From Bacillota bacterium (GTDB lineage Bacteria > Bacillota > Clostridia > Christensenellales > Pumilibacteraceae), in assembly GCA_009779975.1 (NCBI GenBank), contig WRAY01000005.1:25226-89225 (forward strand): a stretch of DNA of 64,000 nt. Reading direction: 5' to 3'. Made by a program: the position numbers and the translations under genes. The stretch's first letter is position 1. Each line of letters starts with the position of its first letter. A model generated the notes under the pieces. That model saw nothing but the letters and a program-made list of their open reading frames with translations, did not search any database and was not told the origin of the DNA. Positions 32,788 through 41,872 of this stretch are shown here, one piece after another.

Positions 32788-33375
32788 ATGAAATCAAACA
32801 AAAACATAGCAAGAATTACTGCCAGAAATTTCTTAATTGTGACTATTATTTTCGGACTGGTGGCAATTGGTTTTGGCATAGGTCTGAATGTCATTCAAGT
32901 GTCTGATGACAACACAACACAATTTCATGCAATTGTTGAACGAAGTGAAGTTTATTCATCACCGCAAGTTTTAGTAATAAAAATTCGAACAGAAGAGTTT
33001 GAGCCTGAACTTAGGCTTTATCAATCGAGAAATGTTGACTTGCATTATATGCATTTTATTCGAGAGGGTGCTCAAATTACTTTTCGCATAAGAAACAGGC
33101 ATGTTACAAACTTTAAAGAAGGGAGTATTGAATCCGTTGAAGCAGTCACTTTTCTTGTTGTTGGAGTTTTTGAGAGAACTGACATAGAAATTGAGGAAGG
33201 TGTTTTCTATACTTATGAAGTATGGGGTGAGATGGTAATGTCGAGCATAGATAGTTTTAATGAAGTATGGCGCCTAGCCTCAATCATAATTCCATCAGCA
33301 TTTGGGGGCGTAGCGTTTGCATTTTTGTTGGTGGCAACAATAATATTTTTAGTTGCGCAAAAACAAAAATATTAA
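32788..33375 (+). CDS. Membrane protein of unknown function
   Basis: 195 residues with one transmembrane helix near residues 15-35 and another at about 167-190; between them lies a beta-rich extracellular domain (about 40-160). The two-helix plan looks like a small surface or sensor protein, but no family is recognised. ATG 32788 has no clear ribosome site. It lies between ackA and the comFC-like gene. Confidence 0.6.
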   Translation: MKSNKNIARITARNFLIVTIIFGLVAIGFGIGLNVIQVSDDNTTQFHAIVERSEVYSSPQVLVIKIRTEEFEPELRLYQSRNVDLHYMHFIREGAQITFRIRNRHVTNFKEGSIESVEAVTFLVVGVFERTDIEIEEGVFYTYEVWGEMVMSSIDSFNEVWRLASIIIPSAFGGVAFAFLLVATIIFLVAQKQKY

Positions 33376-33413
33376 GTCAAGTTCACTAATTCGCACTTGT
33401 AAAGTTTTTTGAA

Positions 33414-34187
33414 TTGAAATGGGGCAACTTTTGGGGGTTGAAGATTATTAAAAAAACACTCAAAACCATCAAACAAACTCTAATTCAACTTCTTTATCCA
33501 ACAGGAATAAAGTGTATTTTTTGTGATGATGAGTTGCCGAATGAACAAAAATATTCTATCTGTCAAACATGCGATGGTGATAGTTTAAAGATTGATGAAT
33601 TTTGTCATCGCTGCGGACGGCTTCAAACAAACGATGCCAGATTTTGTGACACTTGCACTGACTATGAGCGAAACTTTGATATGGCAAGAAGCGCCTATGT
33701 CTATGAGGGCGGTGTAACAAAAGCCATCCACAATTTTAAATATAACTCCGAAAAACACCTTGCAGACAACTTTGCTAATATACTCAGCGACCTAATAAAA
33801 AGAGAAGAATTGGACTTCGATTTGGTCACATTCGTTCCGCTCCACAAAAAACGCCAAAGCGAGCGAGGTTATAACCAATCCGAACTCCTAGCAAAGAAAA
33901 CATCCGAAATATTTGACATCTCTTGCAGGCAACTTCTAAAAAAAACGAAACACACTAAAAAACTTGCAAAACTATCTTTCCAAGAGCGAAAAGAATTATT
34001 AAAAGACTCCTTTGAACTATCTGCAGAAAAACATGAAATCAAAGGAAAAAGAATACTCCTCCTAGACGATGTTTTAACAACAGCAACGACAATAGAAGAA
34101 TGTTCAAAAGTTTTAAAAAAAGCCAAGCCGGAATCAATAACAGTTCTAACAATAGCCTCAACAAAACAAGAGATAATTCTCTATTAA
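33414..34187 (+). CDS. ComFC-like phosphoribosyltransferase
   Basis: A ComF/GntX-family protein linked to DNA uptake competence. It has an N-terminal double zinc finger (IKCIFCDDE, ICQTCDG, CHRCGR, CDTCTDY) at about residues 30-80 and a PRTase domain with the PRPP-binding motif ILLLDDVLTTATTIEEC near 220. The usual ERGYNQSELLA block is present (SERGYNQSELLAKKT). The ATG at 33414 lacks a good ribosome site; the first 20 residues may be over-called. A comEC gene at 36983 supports a competence role. Confidence 0.85.
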   Translation: MKWGNFWGLKIIKKTLKTIKQTLIQLLYPTGIKCIFCDDELPNEQKYSICQTCDGDSLKIDEFCHRCGRLQTNDARFCDTCTDYERNFDMARSAYVYEGGVTKAIHNFKYNSEKHLADNFANILSDLIKREELDFDLVTFVPLHKKRQSERGYNQSELLAKKTSEIFDISCRQLLKKTKHTKKLAKLSFQERKELLKDSFELSAEKHEIKGKRILLLDDVLTTATTIEECSKVLKKAKPESITVLTIASTKQEIILY

Positions 34188-34248
34188 GGCTGTTCTAAAT
34201 TACCTGTAGCAGATATTAGCATCTTATAAAAAATTTATGAAAAAATCC

Positions 34249-34277
34249 TTGACATAATATATTTTATTTGATATAAT
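34249..34277 (+). promoter_or_regulatory. Promoter of rpoD
   Basis: TTGACA at 34249-34254, 17-bp spacer, TATAAT at 34272-34277. A small hairpin (TGTCC/GGACA) lies in the leader. Confidence 0.8.
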
Positions 34278-34324
34278 GACAAAATGTCCTAATTTTCGGA
34301 CATGGGTAAAGGGAACTATAACCT

Positions 34325-35449
34325 ATGAAAAAAGAGAACAAAAAAACAAAAGAGAAAGAAGTGAAGAAAGAGGAGATGATATCATCGTTTGCTGAACAAG
34401 AGGTTGGGGCGATTTCTTTTTCGTTGAAAAAAGACGAAAAAAAGTCCGGAACTAAAAAGGCAGGAACTAAAAAAACTGAAAGCAAAACACCTGAAAAAGC
34501 AGCAAGAAATTTTGGTGAAGTTGAGAAAAAACATCCGACTGAGTCAGAGTTAAAAAGTGCAAATGATGTTGATGTTGCCAAAGAATCATTGACATTTGAC
34601 GCCGATTTTGCAGTTGATGATGCGGTGAAAATTTTCCTCAAAGACATAGGTCGTGTCCCTCTTTTGAATGCTGATGAAGAATATGAACTGGCAAAACAAA
34701 TGGCGGAAGGGAGCGAGGAAGCAAAGAAAAAATTAACTCAAGCAAATTTAAGGCTTGTTGTTTCAGTTGCAAAAAGATATGTCGGTCGCGGCATGCAGTT
34801 TCTTGACCTTATTCAAGAAGGGAACTTAGGGCTCATGAAAGCAGTTGAAAAGTTTGATTTTGCCCTTGGTTTTCGTTTCTCAACCTATGCGACATGGTGG
34901 ATAAGACAAGCAATAACAAGAGCAATCGCCGACCAAGGACGAACAATCAGAATTCCGGTCCACATGGCAGAAACAATCAACAAATTTATTCGTGTTCAAA
35001 GGCAGTTGGTTCAAGAATTCGGCCGTGAACCAACGGACGAAGAAATCGCAAATGAAATGGGAGTTGAAGAGTCAAAAGTCAAAGGACTAAGAAGAATTTC
35101 TCAAGACCCGATAGCACTAGAGACCAAAATCGGCGAAGACGATGATAGTGCACTCATTGATTTTGTCGAAGATGAAAAAAGCGAAAAACCTCATGAAAAG
35201 ACAACAACCACTCTTTTGAAAGAGCAACTAATGAGTGTCCTTGACAGCCTTGACCCAAGAGAAGAAATGGTGCTTCGATTGCGTTTCGGAATGGATGACG
35301 GACACCCGAGAACGCTTGAAGAGGTAGGACGGGAGTTTAATGTCACTCGTGAAAGAATAAGGCAAATTGAAGCAAAAGCACTAAGAAAACTCAGGCATCC
35401 AAAAAAAAGCAGCACTCTTCGTGATTATGCCGACTTTTTGAAAACTTAA
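34325..35449 (+). CDS. rpoD: Principal RNA polymerase sigma factor (SigA/RpoD)
   Basis: Directs RNA polymerase to the TTGACA/TATAAT promoters seen here. After a Lys/Glu-rich N-terminus of about 95 residues without a typical region 1.1, region 1.2 begins at [17 protein letters not shown]. Region 2 is intact ([40 protein letters not shown]), followed by region 3 ([14 protein letters not shown]) and region 4 ([34 protein letters not shown]). The length of 374 is usual for Bacillota SigA. The gene stands alone rather than in the common dnaG-rpoD operon. It has its own promoter and terminator. Confidence 0.95.
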   Translation: MKKENKKTKEKEVKKEEMISSFAEQEVGAISFSLKKDEKKSGTKKAGTKKTESKTPEKAARNFGEVEKKHPTESELKSANDVDVAKESLTFDADFAVDDAVKIFLKDIGRVPLLNADEEYELAKQMAEGSEEAKKKLTQANLRLVVSVAKRYVGRGMQFLDLIQEGNLGLMKAVEKFDFALGFRFSTYATWWIRQAITRAIADQGRTIRIPVHMAETINKFIRVQRQLVQEFGREPTDEEIANEMGVEESKVKGLRRISQDPIALETKIGEDDDSALIDFVEDEKSEKPHEKTTTTLLKEQLMSVLDSLDPREEMVLRLRFGMDDGHPRTLEEVGREFNVTRERIRQIEAKALRKLRHPKKSSTLRDYADFLKT

Positions 35450-35459
35450 AAATATTTAG

Positions 35460-35497
35460 AAACGCTGATAAGTCCTCTGTTAACTTATCAGCGTTTT
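35460..35497 (+). terminator. Terminator of rpoD
   Basis: AAACGCTGATAAGT pairs with ACTTATCAGCGTTT, followed by T. Confidence 0.85.
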
Positions 35498-35618
35498 AGA
35501 TAGTTTTACAAGATAGAATTAAGACATTTAAATTTGACATTTTTTGGTTGAATGTTGGCATGTTATATGCATATAACAGCCAAAAACTCACAAAAATAAC
35601 GAAATTATAATTTTTTAC

Positions 35619-35647
35619 TTGACAAATTGCAGAAACTATTATATATT
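35619..35647 (+). promoter_or_regulatory. Promoter giving a leaderless acyltransferase-like mRNA
   Basis: TTGACA at 35619-35624, 17-bp spacer, TATATT at 35642-35647. The ATG lies 8 bp after the -10 box and no ribosome site is present. Confidence 0.75.
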
Positions 35648-35655
35648 GGTGATGC

Positions 35656-36516
35656 ATGGAAAAGATAGAAACAAAAGAAACAAAAAAAGTAAAACCTATT
35701 TACTTCAAAACTAAATACAGTCTCCTAAATAAATTTTGGTGGGGTCTTGCAAAACTTTTCAAAAGAAAGCCTGTGACCATTGACCTTAACGAATTGAAAG
35801 GGGGAGCAATGGAAGAAAAAAGAATAATGCTTTGCAACCACAATGGTGCAGGCGGTCCTTTTAGTTTCCGTACTTTCAGAAAAGAAAAATTTATGATGTG
35901 GGGCGCTCATCAAATGACCGAGGACTACAAGTCAAGAAGAAAATATCTAAGAGAAGTTTTTTATGGTCAAAAACTAAAATACGGCAAATTTTCCAGTTGG
36001 TTCATGTCTTGGTTCTTCGGAGCGCTCAGTCCGATGTTCTATGATGTTGCCGGAATTATTCCTGTTTATTATGACCAAAGAATTCGCCACACTCTAAAAT
36101 GGTCTGTTCAATGCATTGAAAAAGATTTGCCTGTTGTGGTTTTTCCTGAAAATTCAGAAGACGGTTATCATTATAATATCAAAGAATTATACGGCGGCTT
36201 TTTAGCAATTTCAAAACTCTACTACAAACGCCACGGAGTCGATATTCCGATATACACTTTTAGATACGAAAAATCACCCAAAAAACTAATTGTCGGCGAG
36301 CCTTTATACTACAATGAACTGGCAAAAAGTTTTTCTGAGGATGAGATTCTGAACATTTTCTTAAACTACATGAACACTCTAAAAGATGTGACAAAAGAAA
36401 ATGCACATCAATTCCTTTTCGACAATATCACAGACACACAAGTTGCAGAAGAAGAAAATCGCTCAGTCGTAGACCTTTTGCCGGAAGATTCCCTAGAAAT
36501 ACAATCCGCCAACTAA
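35656..36516 (+). CDS. PlsC-like acyltransferase family protein, atypical
   Basis: 286 residues. The order of blocks fits glycerol-3-phosphate/lysophosphatidate acyltransferases: a NH motif in MLCNHNGAGGPFSF, a MFYDVAGIIPVYYDQR block, VVVFPENSEDGYH in place of FPEGTRS, and IPIYTFRYEKSPKKLIVGEP near the end. The catalytic HX4D is not seen in its normal form: the residue four after His is Gly/Pro rather than Asp. It may have another acyl chemistry or be inactive. The message appears leaderless. Membrane-associated phospholipid work is the best guess. Confidence 0.6.
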   Translation: MEKIETKETKKVKPIYFKTKYSLLNKFWWGLAKLFKRKPVTIDLNELKGGAMEEKRIMLCNHNGAGGPFSFRTFRKEKFMMWGAHQMTEDYKSRRKYLREVFYGQKLKYGKFSSWFMSWFFGALSPMFYDVAGIIPVYYDQRIRHTLKWSVQCIEKDLPVVVFPENSEDGYHYNIKELYGGFLAISKLYYKRHGVDIPIYTFRYEKSPKKLIVGEPLYYNELAKSFSEDEILNIFLNYMNTLKDVTKENAHQFLFDNITDTQVAEEENRSVVDLLPEDSLEIQSAN

Positions 36517-36525
36517 AAAGAAACA

Positions 36526-36567
36526 AATAAAACTACCTTAATAAAATTTAATTAAGGTAGTTTTATT
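36526..36567 (+). terminator. Terminator after the acyltransferase-like gene
   Basis: AATAAAACTACCTTAAT pairs perfectly with ATTAAGGTAGTTTTATT over 17 bp around an 8-nt loop. Confidence 0.85.
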
Positions 36568-36680
36568 TGCAGTATGAAAAAGTATTCTCTAAAGACAGTA
36601 TCTTTTATTTTTTGAATAAGTCAAGTTGTGCCAAAAAGATGCCTATATTTTTTTCTGACATATCCATCGAAAATGGATTT

Positions 36681-36697
36681 TTTGCACGAATTTGTGT
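36681..36697. promoter_or_regulatory. Operator candidate 1 of the XRE gene at 36738
   Basis: TTTGCACGAATTTGTGT, an imperfect dyad (CACGAATTTGTG) repeated exactly 29 bp downstream. Confidence 0.6.
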
Positions 36698-36702
36698 TGG
36701 TC

Positions 36703-36731
36703 ATGACACTTTGCACGAATTTGTGTATAAT
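36703..36731 (+). promoter_or_regulatory. Promoter giving a leaderless XRE mRNA
   Basis: ATGACA at 36703-36708, 17-bp spacer, TATAAT at 36726-36731. The ATG is 6 bp downstream. The spacer contains operator copy 2. Confidence 0.7.
36710..36726. promoter_or_regulatory. Operator candidate 2 of the XRE gene at 36738
   Basis: TTTGCACGAATTTGTGT, identical to copy 1 and lying between the -35 and -10 boxes, which suggests autorepression. Confidence 0.65.
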
Positions 36732-36737
36732 GTCAAT

Positions 36738-36953
36738 ATGGAATGGAGAGGTTTCGGCGGAAAATTGCGAGAATTAAGAGAAGAAAAAGATTTGTCACGG
36801 GAGGAGTTGGCAAATGCTATCGGCACATCTTTAGCAAATATCGGTCGTTGGGAAGCAGGAGTTCATGACCCAAAAATTGAATTTGTTGTGAAAATATCAA
36901 AATATTTTGAAGTTTCAAGCGACTTTTTGCTTGGGATAAAAGATGAAATATAG
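36738..36953 (+). CDS. Small XRE-family HTH regulator (second)
   Basis: 71 residues, again little more than an HTH domain: GKLRELREEKDLSREELANA, IGTSLANIGRWEAGVHDPKI, ending YFEVSSDFLLGI. Similar in plan to the regulator at 14768. I chose ATG 36738 because the promoter sits immediately before it; a longer frame from 36567 would cross the promoter and operators. It lies 29 bp upstream of comEC, which it might co-regulate. Confidence 0.82.
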   Translation: MEWRGFGGKLRELREEKDLSREELANAIGTSLANIGRWEAGVHDPKIEFVVKISKYFEVSSDFLLGIKDEI

Positions 36954-36982
36954 CCTATTTTAAAAAGGAAGTAAGACAAAAG

Positions 36983-39409
36983 ATGAAAGAAATTGAAGAA
37001 ATTCAAATTCAAGAAACTCAAAAAGAAATAATTTCTCAAAAACATCGTTATATTAATTTTCGTGCGATTTTTGTTGTTGCTTTGTTTATTATCTCCTCGA
37101 TTCTTTTCGGATTTCTAACATTTGTTTTGCCTGTTCTTGGTTGGATTTTATTTATTATTTGGTTTTCGTTTGCTTTGGTTTGTGCGACATATTTTTGGAT
37201 AAAGAAAAAGTCACTCAAAAAAACAATAACTTTTATTATATCGGCGATATGTAGTGTCGCCGTTTTTCTTAATTTCATTGTTTTTGTGAACATCAACAAT
37301 CAAAGTCATTTTCAAACGGGAGAGGTGATAAGAGTCACCGGCAGCGTTGACGATGTTTTAAGGCTTGACGGAGAGACTGTTTTGATACTGACAAACTTAA
37401 ATCATGAAGGGGAAAGTGTCCGAGGGAACATGCGATTGAGTGTCAGGAATGTTCCAAAAGAAGGAAGTGTTTTGAGCATCATATCTCCCGGCTCACAAGT
37501 GACAGTCAGCGGAGTTGCTCATTTTAACCGCATAATCGATGACAATCTCAATATTTCATCACGAGTTTTAAGAACAGGCATTCGCTACAGAATGAATGTC
37601 AACTATGACACGCAGCATATTTATGTTGTGCCTCAAAGGGCGAATTGGTATCGCAGATTCACAATGCGGGTTCAAGCAAATTTGTTTGAAAATCTTGGCG
37701 AGGACTATGGGGCATTGGCATGGGGAATGCTAACAGGCGACAGAAGCGGACTATCTGACGATATTAGGTTCAACTTTCAAAATTCAGGACTAGGGCATGT
37801 CATGGCAGTCTCGGGACTACACTTGGCACTAGTTGCAGGAATTTTGTTTTTCATCTTAAACAAACTGAAAATTAGGCGATGGTATGCTCATATTGTTATA
37901 ACAGTAGTTTTATTTCTCTATATGTTTTTTGCAAGTTTTTCGCCTTCGGTCGTTAGAGCGTTTATAATGCTGCAAGTATTTCTAGTCGGACAAAACACAG
38001 GTCTATGCCGAGACAGTTTATCGTCACTCTCTCTTGCCGCTTCCGTTATGCTCCTCATTTTTCCGCTTTATTTATTCGATCCCGGCTTTATGATGAGTAT
38101 CGGGGCAGTCTATGCAATAATGTTATTTTCCAGACATTTCACAAAATTTTTCAAAGAAAAACTACGATTGCCTAGGCGTGCTGCCCAATTCTTGTCAGTC
38201 ACAATATCCGCTCAAATGGGCGTTATGCCGGCGATGATAATGCATTTTTCCCAATTCCACACCTATGCAATATTGACAAACATTGTCCTGATGCCTGTGT
38301 TTATGTTTAGTTACATATTAGTTTTTATCTCAACAGTTCTCTCAACAATCATGCCGTTTCTGGGCTTTGCCCTAAGAGGTTCAGGATTCATATTGCGTCT
38401 TATAGACACTGTTGCCGCCTTTTTCGCTCATCTTCCGTTTGCAGCAGTCGTCTACTTTTCAACCTCATTAATTGCATTAGTCTATGTCGGCTATTTTTTC
38501 CTTTCAAGGTTTTTTATGCAGCGGCAATCCGTTTCGCTCTTCAAAAATGCAAGGGTGGTCAGTGACCGCCCGATTGAACCAACAAATATAATAAACGACA
38601 ATTCGGTCGCATCGGTCGCTAATATTAATTCTTCAAAAAAATGCAGTGTAAAATTTTTCGCTGAGCGTATCGGTATTGTTCGCCCTCTAGCAGTTATTTT
38701 AATCATTTTTGCCTTCCTCAATGGTCTCATCTTTTATCCCCGACTTCCTCTAAACAATGCCATAATACCTGTTAACAATTTCTCATGCGTCACAAGTGTT
38801 GTTGTTTATAATAATGAAGTAAATATAATAGGCGACCTAAGAAATTTTCAGCGAACAAGAACAATTCTTCGTAATCATCGCTTTTCCCGTGTTAACGATA
38901 TATTTTTAACTGAACTCACTGAAAGAAATGCCATTGACATCGTTCACCTATCTCGGGAGTTTCGTCCAAATCGCATTTTCGTCTCTTATAACGCAATGGA
39001 AATGGACGCTATGGCACTCCTTATGCAAAACAACATCGATTTCCACTCATTCAACACTAATAATTATCGCCTTATACTCCCTCAAACAATGACTCCGATT
39101 TTCCGTGAAAGTGACGGCAATTTTTTAGCATTTGAAAAATCAACGGATTATGCCAACATCTTATTCATAGGCTACAATGCAAACTATCATGACTTAACTT
39201 ATGATATAATAAACCGTGCTTCAATTATTCGCACTTTTGCTTTCACAGTTGCTTTCCGTCATCGAATATTTATAACAAACTTTCGAATTTGGCAAGTTGA
39301 TGTCGTCATAGAACCGGACTACAATTTCTCTCTTGTCGACTATAACGACATGCTTTTTAATTTCCAAATCGGAAAATTAGTGCGAATATCTCACATTAGA
39401 GAACGATAA
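36983..39409 (+). CDS. comEC: ComEC/Rec2 DNA-uptake channel protein, degenerate nuclease domain
   Basis: 808 residues. N-terminal helices (about 25-95) and a DUF4131-like OB domain (about 105-220) lead into the competence domain with WGMLTGDRSGLSDDIRFNFQNSGLGH split around 245-270 and HVMAVSGLHLALVAGI, then many helices to about 510. The C-terminal region should be a metallo-beta-lactamase-like domain, but the HxHxDH metal motif is absent; only a fold-like remnant (NEVNIIGDLRNF, RPNRIFVSYNAMEM) is seen. The nuclease function is therefore probably lost or supplied elsewhere. A family A hairpin is read in frame at about residues 524-531. ATG follows AAAAAGGAAGTAAGACAAAAG. Confidence 0.88.
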   Translation: MKEIEEIQIQETQKEIISQKHRYINFRAIFVVALFIISSILFGFLTFVLPVLGWILFIIWFSFALVCATYFWIKKKSLKKTITFIISAICSVAVFLNFIVFVNINNQSHFQTGEVIRVTGSVDDVLRLDGETVLILTNLNHEGESVRGNMRLSVRNVPKEGSVLSIISPGSQVTVSGVAHFNRIIDDNLNISSRVLRTGIRYRMNVNYDTQHIYVVPQRANWYRRFTMRVQANLFENLGEDYGALAWGMLTGDRSGLSDDIRFNFQNSGLGHVMAVSGLHLALVAGILFFILNKLKIRRWYAHIVITVVLFLYMFFASFSPSVVRAFIMLQVFLVGQNTGLCRDSLSSLSLAASVMLLIFPLYLFDPGFMMSIGAVYAIMLFSRHFTKFFKEKLRLPRRAAQFLSVTISAQMGVMPAMIMHFSQFHTYAILTNIVLMPVFMFSYILVFISTVLSTIMPFLGFALRGSGFILRLIDTVAAFFAHLPFAAVVYFSTSLIALVYVGYFFLSRFFMQRQSVSLFKNARVVSDRPIEPTNIINDNSVASVANINSSKKCSVKFFAERIGIVRPLAVILIIFAFLNGLIFYPRLPLNNAIIPVNNFSCVTSVVVYNNEVNIIGDLRNFQRTRTILRNHRFSRVNDIFLTELTERNAIDIVHLSREFRPNRIFVSYNAMEMDAMALLMQNNIDFHSFNTNNYRLILPQTMTPIFRESDGNFLAFEKSTDYANILFIGYNANYHDLTYDIINRASIIRTFAFTVAFRHRIFITNFRIWQVDVVIEPDYNFSLVDYNDMLFNFQIGKLVRISHIRER
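38553..38572 (+). repeat. Family A palindrome in frame inside comEC
   Basis: GGGTGGTCAGTGACCGCCCG. It encodes RVVSDRP in the loop between membrane and C-terminal domains, and matches the end of the insertion in the U32 gene (VVSDRP). Confidence 0.75.
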
Positions 39410-39447
39410 AAATTATGAACAATTTAAAAAAATTTTTTAAAAAATGC

Positions 39448-39476
39448 TTGACAAGATGATTTTTTTGTGCTATAAA
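39448..39476 (+). promoter_or_regulatory. Promoter of the small secreted protein gene
   Basis: TTGACA at 39448-39453, 17-bp spacer, TATAAA at 39471-39476. The leader of about 95 nt contains a GACTCG/CGAGTC hairpin near 39510-39530. Confidence 0.75.
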
Positions 39477-39574
39477 AGGTATAAAATGCAGGGGAAACCT
39501 TGCTCTGACTCGTTTTCGGCGAGTCTTTCCGCCACAAAAGAACAAATAAAATCTTAAAAAGGAGGATTGGACGG

Positions 39575-39892
39575 TTGTTCAAAACAAGAAACAAGACATT
39601 CATGGCGTGCTTTATTGCACTGATCGTTGCTTTCATTGTTGCAATTTCACTAATCAACGGCATGTATTCTACTCATGCCGAAGATTGTTGTTCTATGCCG
39701 TCTGACCTTAAGCAAAATGAAATTTGTCTAGTTTGCACAACAACACAAAGAAATAATGAAGGCGGCGTTTCAAACGCAGTCCAAGAATATTCCCCTTATT
39801 TAAATTTTCCCGAAATTAGTGCAATATCATTATCTGATTGTGTCATCACAACAGATAATCTAATAAATCTAAAGGTCAGACTTAATAATTAA
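39575..39892 (+). CDS. Small secreted Cys-containing protein, unknown
   Basis: 105 residues from a TTG start at 39575, nine bases after AGGAGG; the next ATG (39602) is inside the signal peptide. Signal helix at about residues 10-30 ends near YSTHAED. The mature part is about 70 residues with four Cys (CCSMPS, CLVCTT) and one further Cys. No family known. The strong promoter and long structured leader suggest high or regulated expression. Confidence 0.65.
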   Translation: MFKTRNKTFMACFIALIVAFIVAISLINGMYSTHAEDCCSMPSDLKQNEICLVCTTTQRNNEGGVSNAVQEYSPYLNFPEISAISLSDCVITTDNLINLKVRLNN

Positions 39893-40033
39893 AATCTCTC
39901 TTTATTTAATTTGTATCGTTCAAAAATTTAAACAATCAAAGGTAGTGTTATTGACCGAATAATGGTTAAAATTAAAATAACACTATTACTAAGGAATTGC
40001 AAGGAAGCATTCCTTAAAGAGAGGTATATTATT

Positions 40034-40741
40034 ATGAAAAAAATAAAATTTTCAGTGTTAACTATGGTGTTAGCACTTATGATGGTATTTGCAGTTGGCT
40101 GCGGCGGAAACATTCATTGGCTTGCACCCATGTTGTCAATTGAGGCAGAAACTAACACTGCAAGCGTTTGGGACAGCGATTATGAATTAATTCGTCTAGG
40201 AACAGGTGCTTTTGTTCTTCAGTATGACGGAGAAGATGTTCCGATAACTGAAGAGGCACTCATTGCCGGAGGGGCAGTCAGAACAACTGTCTACTTCTCC
40301 TATAACGGAGGAGAAGATTATTTTGTTCGCTTTGCTGCGTTTGCTTATGAATTTATAGGTCATGCAAGACCTGCAACAAGATTAACGCCCGCCCAATCTT
40401 CTTCAATTCGAGTTCTTTGGAGAAATCCTTATAACAATCAGTTCTTTTGTATTATTCAAAACACAATAGGCTCATTAGATGTTACGAATGCAAACTATCA
40501 ACTAACATCTCTACGAACCGGAAACCCTCAAAGTGTTATTCGCTTAAATCGTGAAAATGCATCTGATTTTAATCAAATGGAGTTGTTTGTTGTTGCACAC
40601 TGCACTCCAGACCTGCAAACAAGAAGCGGATATGTTTTAACTTTTGCCTTTGAATTGCCTGACTTTGATAATCACTTTCATGGTTTTAACACTCTTGTTT
40701 CGTCGTCAACCGCAATTATTTTCGAAGGCGACTGCGACTAA
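40034..40741 (+). CDS. Lipoprotein of unknown function upstream of the zinc-type transporter
   Basis: 235 residues from ATG 40034 (site GAGAGG); lipobox FAVGC in the signal. The ectodomain looks beta-rich. No domain recognised. Two hairpins lie in its leader (a 10-bp stem TAGTGTTATT/AATAACACTA near 39943-39992 and AAGGAA/TTCCTT near 39991-40016). It ends 13 bp before the metal-binding lipoprotein gene, so a linked role in metal uptake is possible; a His-rich HFHGFN near the end is a weak hint. Confidence 0.65.
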   Translation: MKKIKFSVLTMVLALMMVFAVGCGGNIHWLAPMLSIEAETNTASVWDSDYELIRLGTGAFVLQYDGEDVPITEEALIAGGAVRTTVYFSYNGGEDYFVRFAAFAYEFIGHARPATRLTPAQSSSIRVLWRNPYNNQFFCIIQNTIGSLDVTNANYQLTSLRTGNPQSVIRLNRENASDFNQMELFVVAHCTPDLQTRSGYVLTFAFELPDFDNHFHGFNTLVSSSTAIIFEGDCD

Positions 40742-40754
40742 AGGAGAGTGAAGA

Positions 40755-41759
40755 ATGAAAAAAACTTTCAAAAGAATATCAATAGTTGTTCTCGCATTGC
40801 TTCTTGCTGTTCCTGCCTCACTTTCGCTGATTGGATGCAACAGACGAGTGCCTGATATAGTCGTTACGATTTTTCCGTTCTATGATTGGACAAGAGTGAT
40901 TTTGGGAGAAAATCCAAATGACCTTTATGTCAGGTATCTCTTAGACACCGGAGTTGATCTTCACAACTATCAAATTTCTTTCAGAGATCGAGCAGATATC
41001 AGCACTGCAAGATTATTTTTGTATAACGGCGGAAAAAGTGATGTTTGGACTTTAAATGCATTAATAAATCCTCAATATCAAAACAGAAGAGCAGTGCCCT
41101 TAATGCGTGAGTTATCGCTAGAAGAAACAATGGTTTTTCCGGACGAAAATGTCATTTCTGATGAAGAAGAATGTTGCGGCGGCGCAACTCATGACGAGCA
41201 TGTGTGGCTCTCACTCCAATTTGCAATGCGTTTTGTTGCAAGAATTCGTGATGAAATAATACTTCTTGACCCAAGTAACGCTGAATATTATCGTCAAAAT
41301 GCAGCGGCATATATTGAAAAACTTGCTGCTCTTGACGCTGAACTTGTTCAAATGACCTATGATAGTCCAAGAGACACAATCTTAGTGGCGGACAGGTTTC
41401 CTTTTCTCTATATGGCGTCTCGTCCGAGTCTTGTTGAAAGAGACGGAGAGATGGTGCAAGGACATTATAATCTTTTTTATTTCTACTCAGCATTTGACGG
41501 ATGCTCTCAAGCAACCAATGTTGACTTTGCAACGAGGATTGAATTAATCAATGCCATTAACTACCTTGCATTGGATGTCATTTTGATTGTTGACAATGTT
41601 TCTCTTGCAACATCACTCATCAACGATTCAAATTTTAATCCGGTAATTTATCAACTGGAATGCTTCCAATCAGTGTCTAGGCATCACATCAACAACGGAT
41701 TGACATATTACTATTCAATGAGACAAAACCTAACAAGTTTAAAGGCAGCGTTAAGATAA
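40755..41759 (+). CDS. ZnuA/MntC-like metal-binding lipoprotein
   Basis: Periplasmic-type binding protein of a zinc or manganese ABC importer (cluster A-1 family). Signal with a lipobox SLIGC. Metal ligands fit the His of GVDLHNYQ and the His of DEHVWLS; the third position is in VADRFPF, and FDGCSQATNVDF follows, a pattern of the clostridial branch of this family. The internal CCGGATHDEH segment corresponds to the usual His-rich loop. ATG 40755 follows AAAGGAGAGTGAAGA. ATPase and permease genes follow. Confidence 0.85.
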   Translation: MKKTFKRISIVVLALLLAVPASLSLIGCNRRVPDIVVTIFPFYDWTRVILGENPNDLYVRYLLDTGVDLHNYQISFRDRADISTARLFLYNGGKSDVWTLNALINPQYQNRRAVPLMRELSLEETMVFPDENVISDEEECCGGATHDEHVWLSLQFAMRFVARIRDEIILLDPSNAEYYRQNAAAYIEKLAALDAELVQMTYDSPRDTILVADRFPFLYMASRPSLVERDGEMVQGHYNLFYFYSAFDGCSQATNVDFATRIELINAINYLALDVILIVDNVSLATSLINDSNFNPVIYQLECFQSVSRHHINNGLTYYYSMRQNLTSLKAALR

Positions 41760-41832
41760 AGGTTATCTTTAAAACCAACTCTTGAAAATTTGTGTTTAGG
41801 TTTTTAGAGGCAGCGATAAACAGTAAAATTAA

Positions 41833-41860
41833 TGTAGGGGCGGCATTCTGCCGCCCGCAC
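41833..41860. repeat. Family A palindrome before the ATPase gene
   Basis: TGTAGGGGCGGCATTCTGCC then GCCCGCAC, the clearest consensus copy of the family, 12 bp before the ATG. Confidence 0.85.
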
Positions 41861-41872
41861 ATTTTTCTAAAA

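Noticed and set aside
40755..41759. Loss of a metal ligand in the ZnuA-like protein (DRFPF instead of His)
   Set aside because: The DRFPF and GCS blocks are a known variant pattern in clostridial members, so this is not a defect.
41792..41872. Longer start for the ZnuC-like ATPase
   Set aside because: The extension translates a family A palindrome and has no ribosome site.
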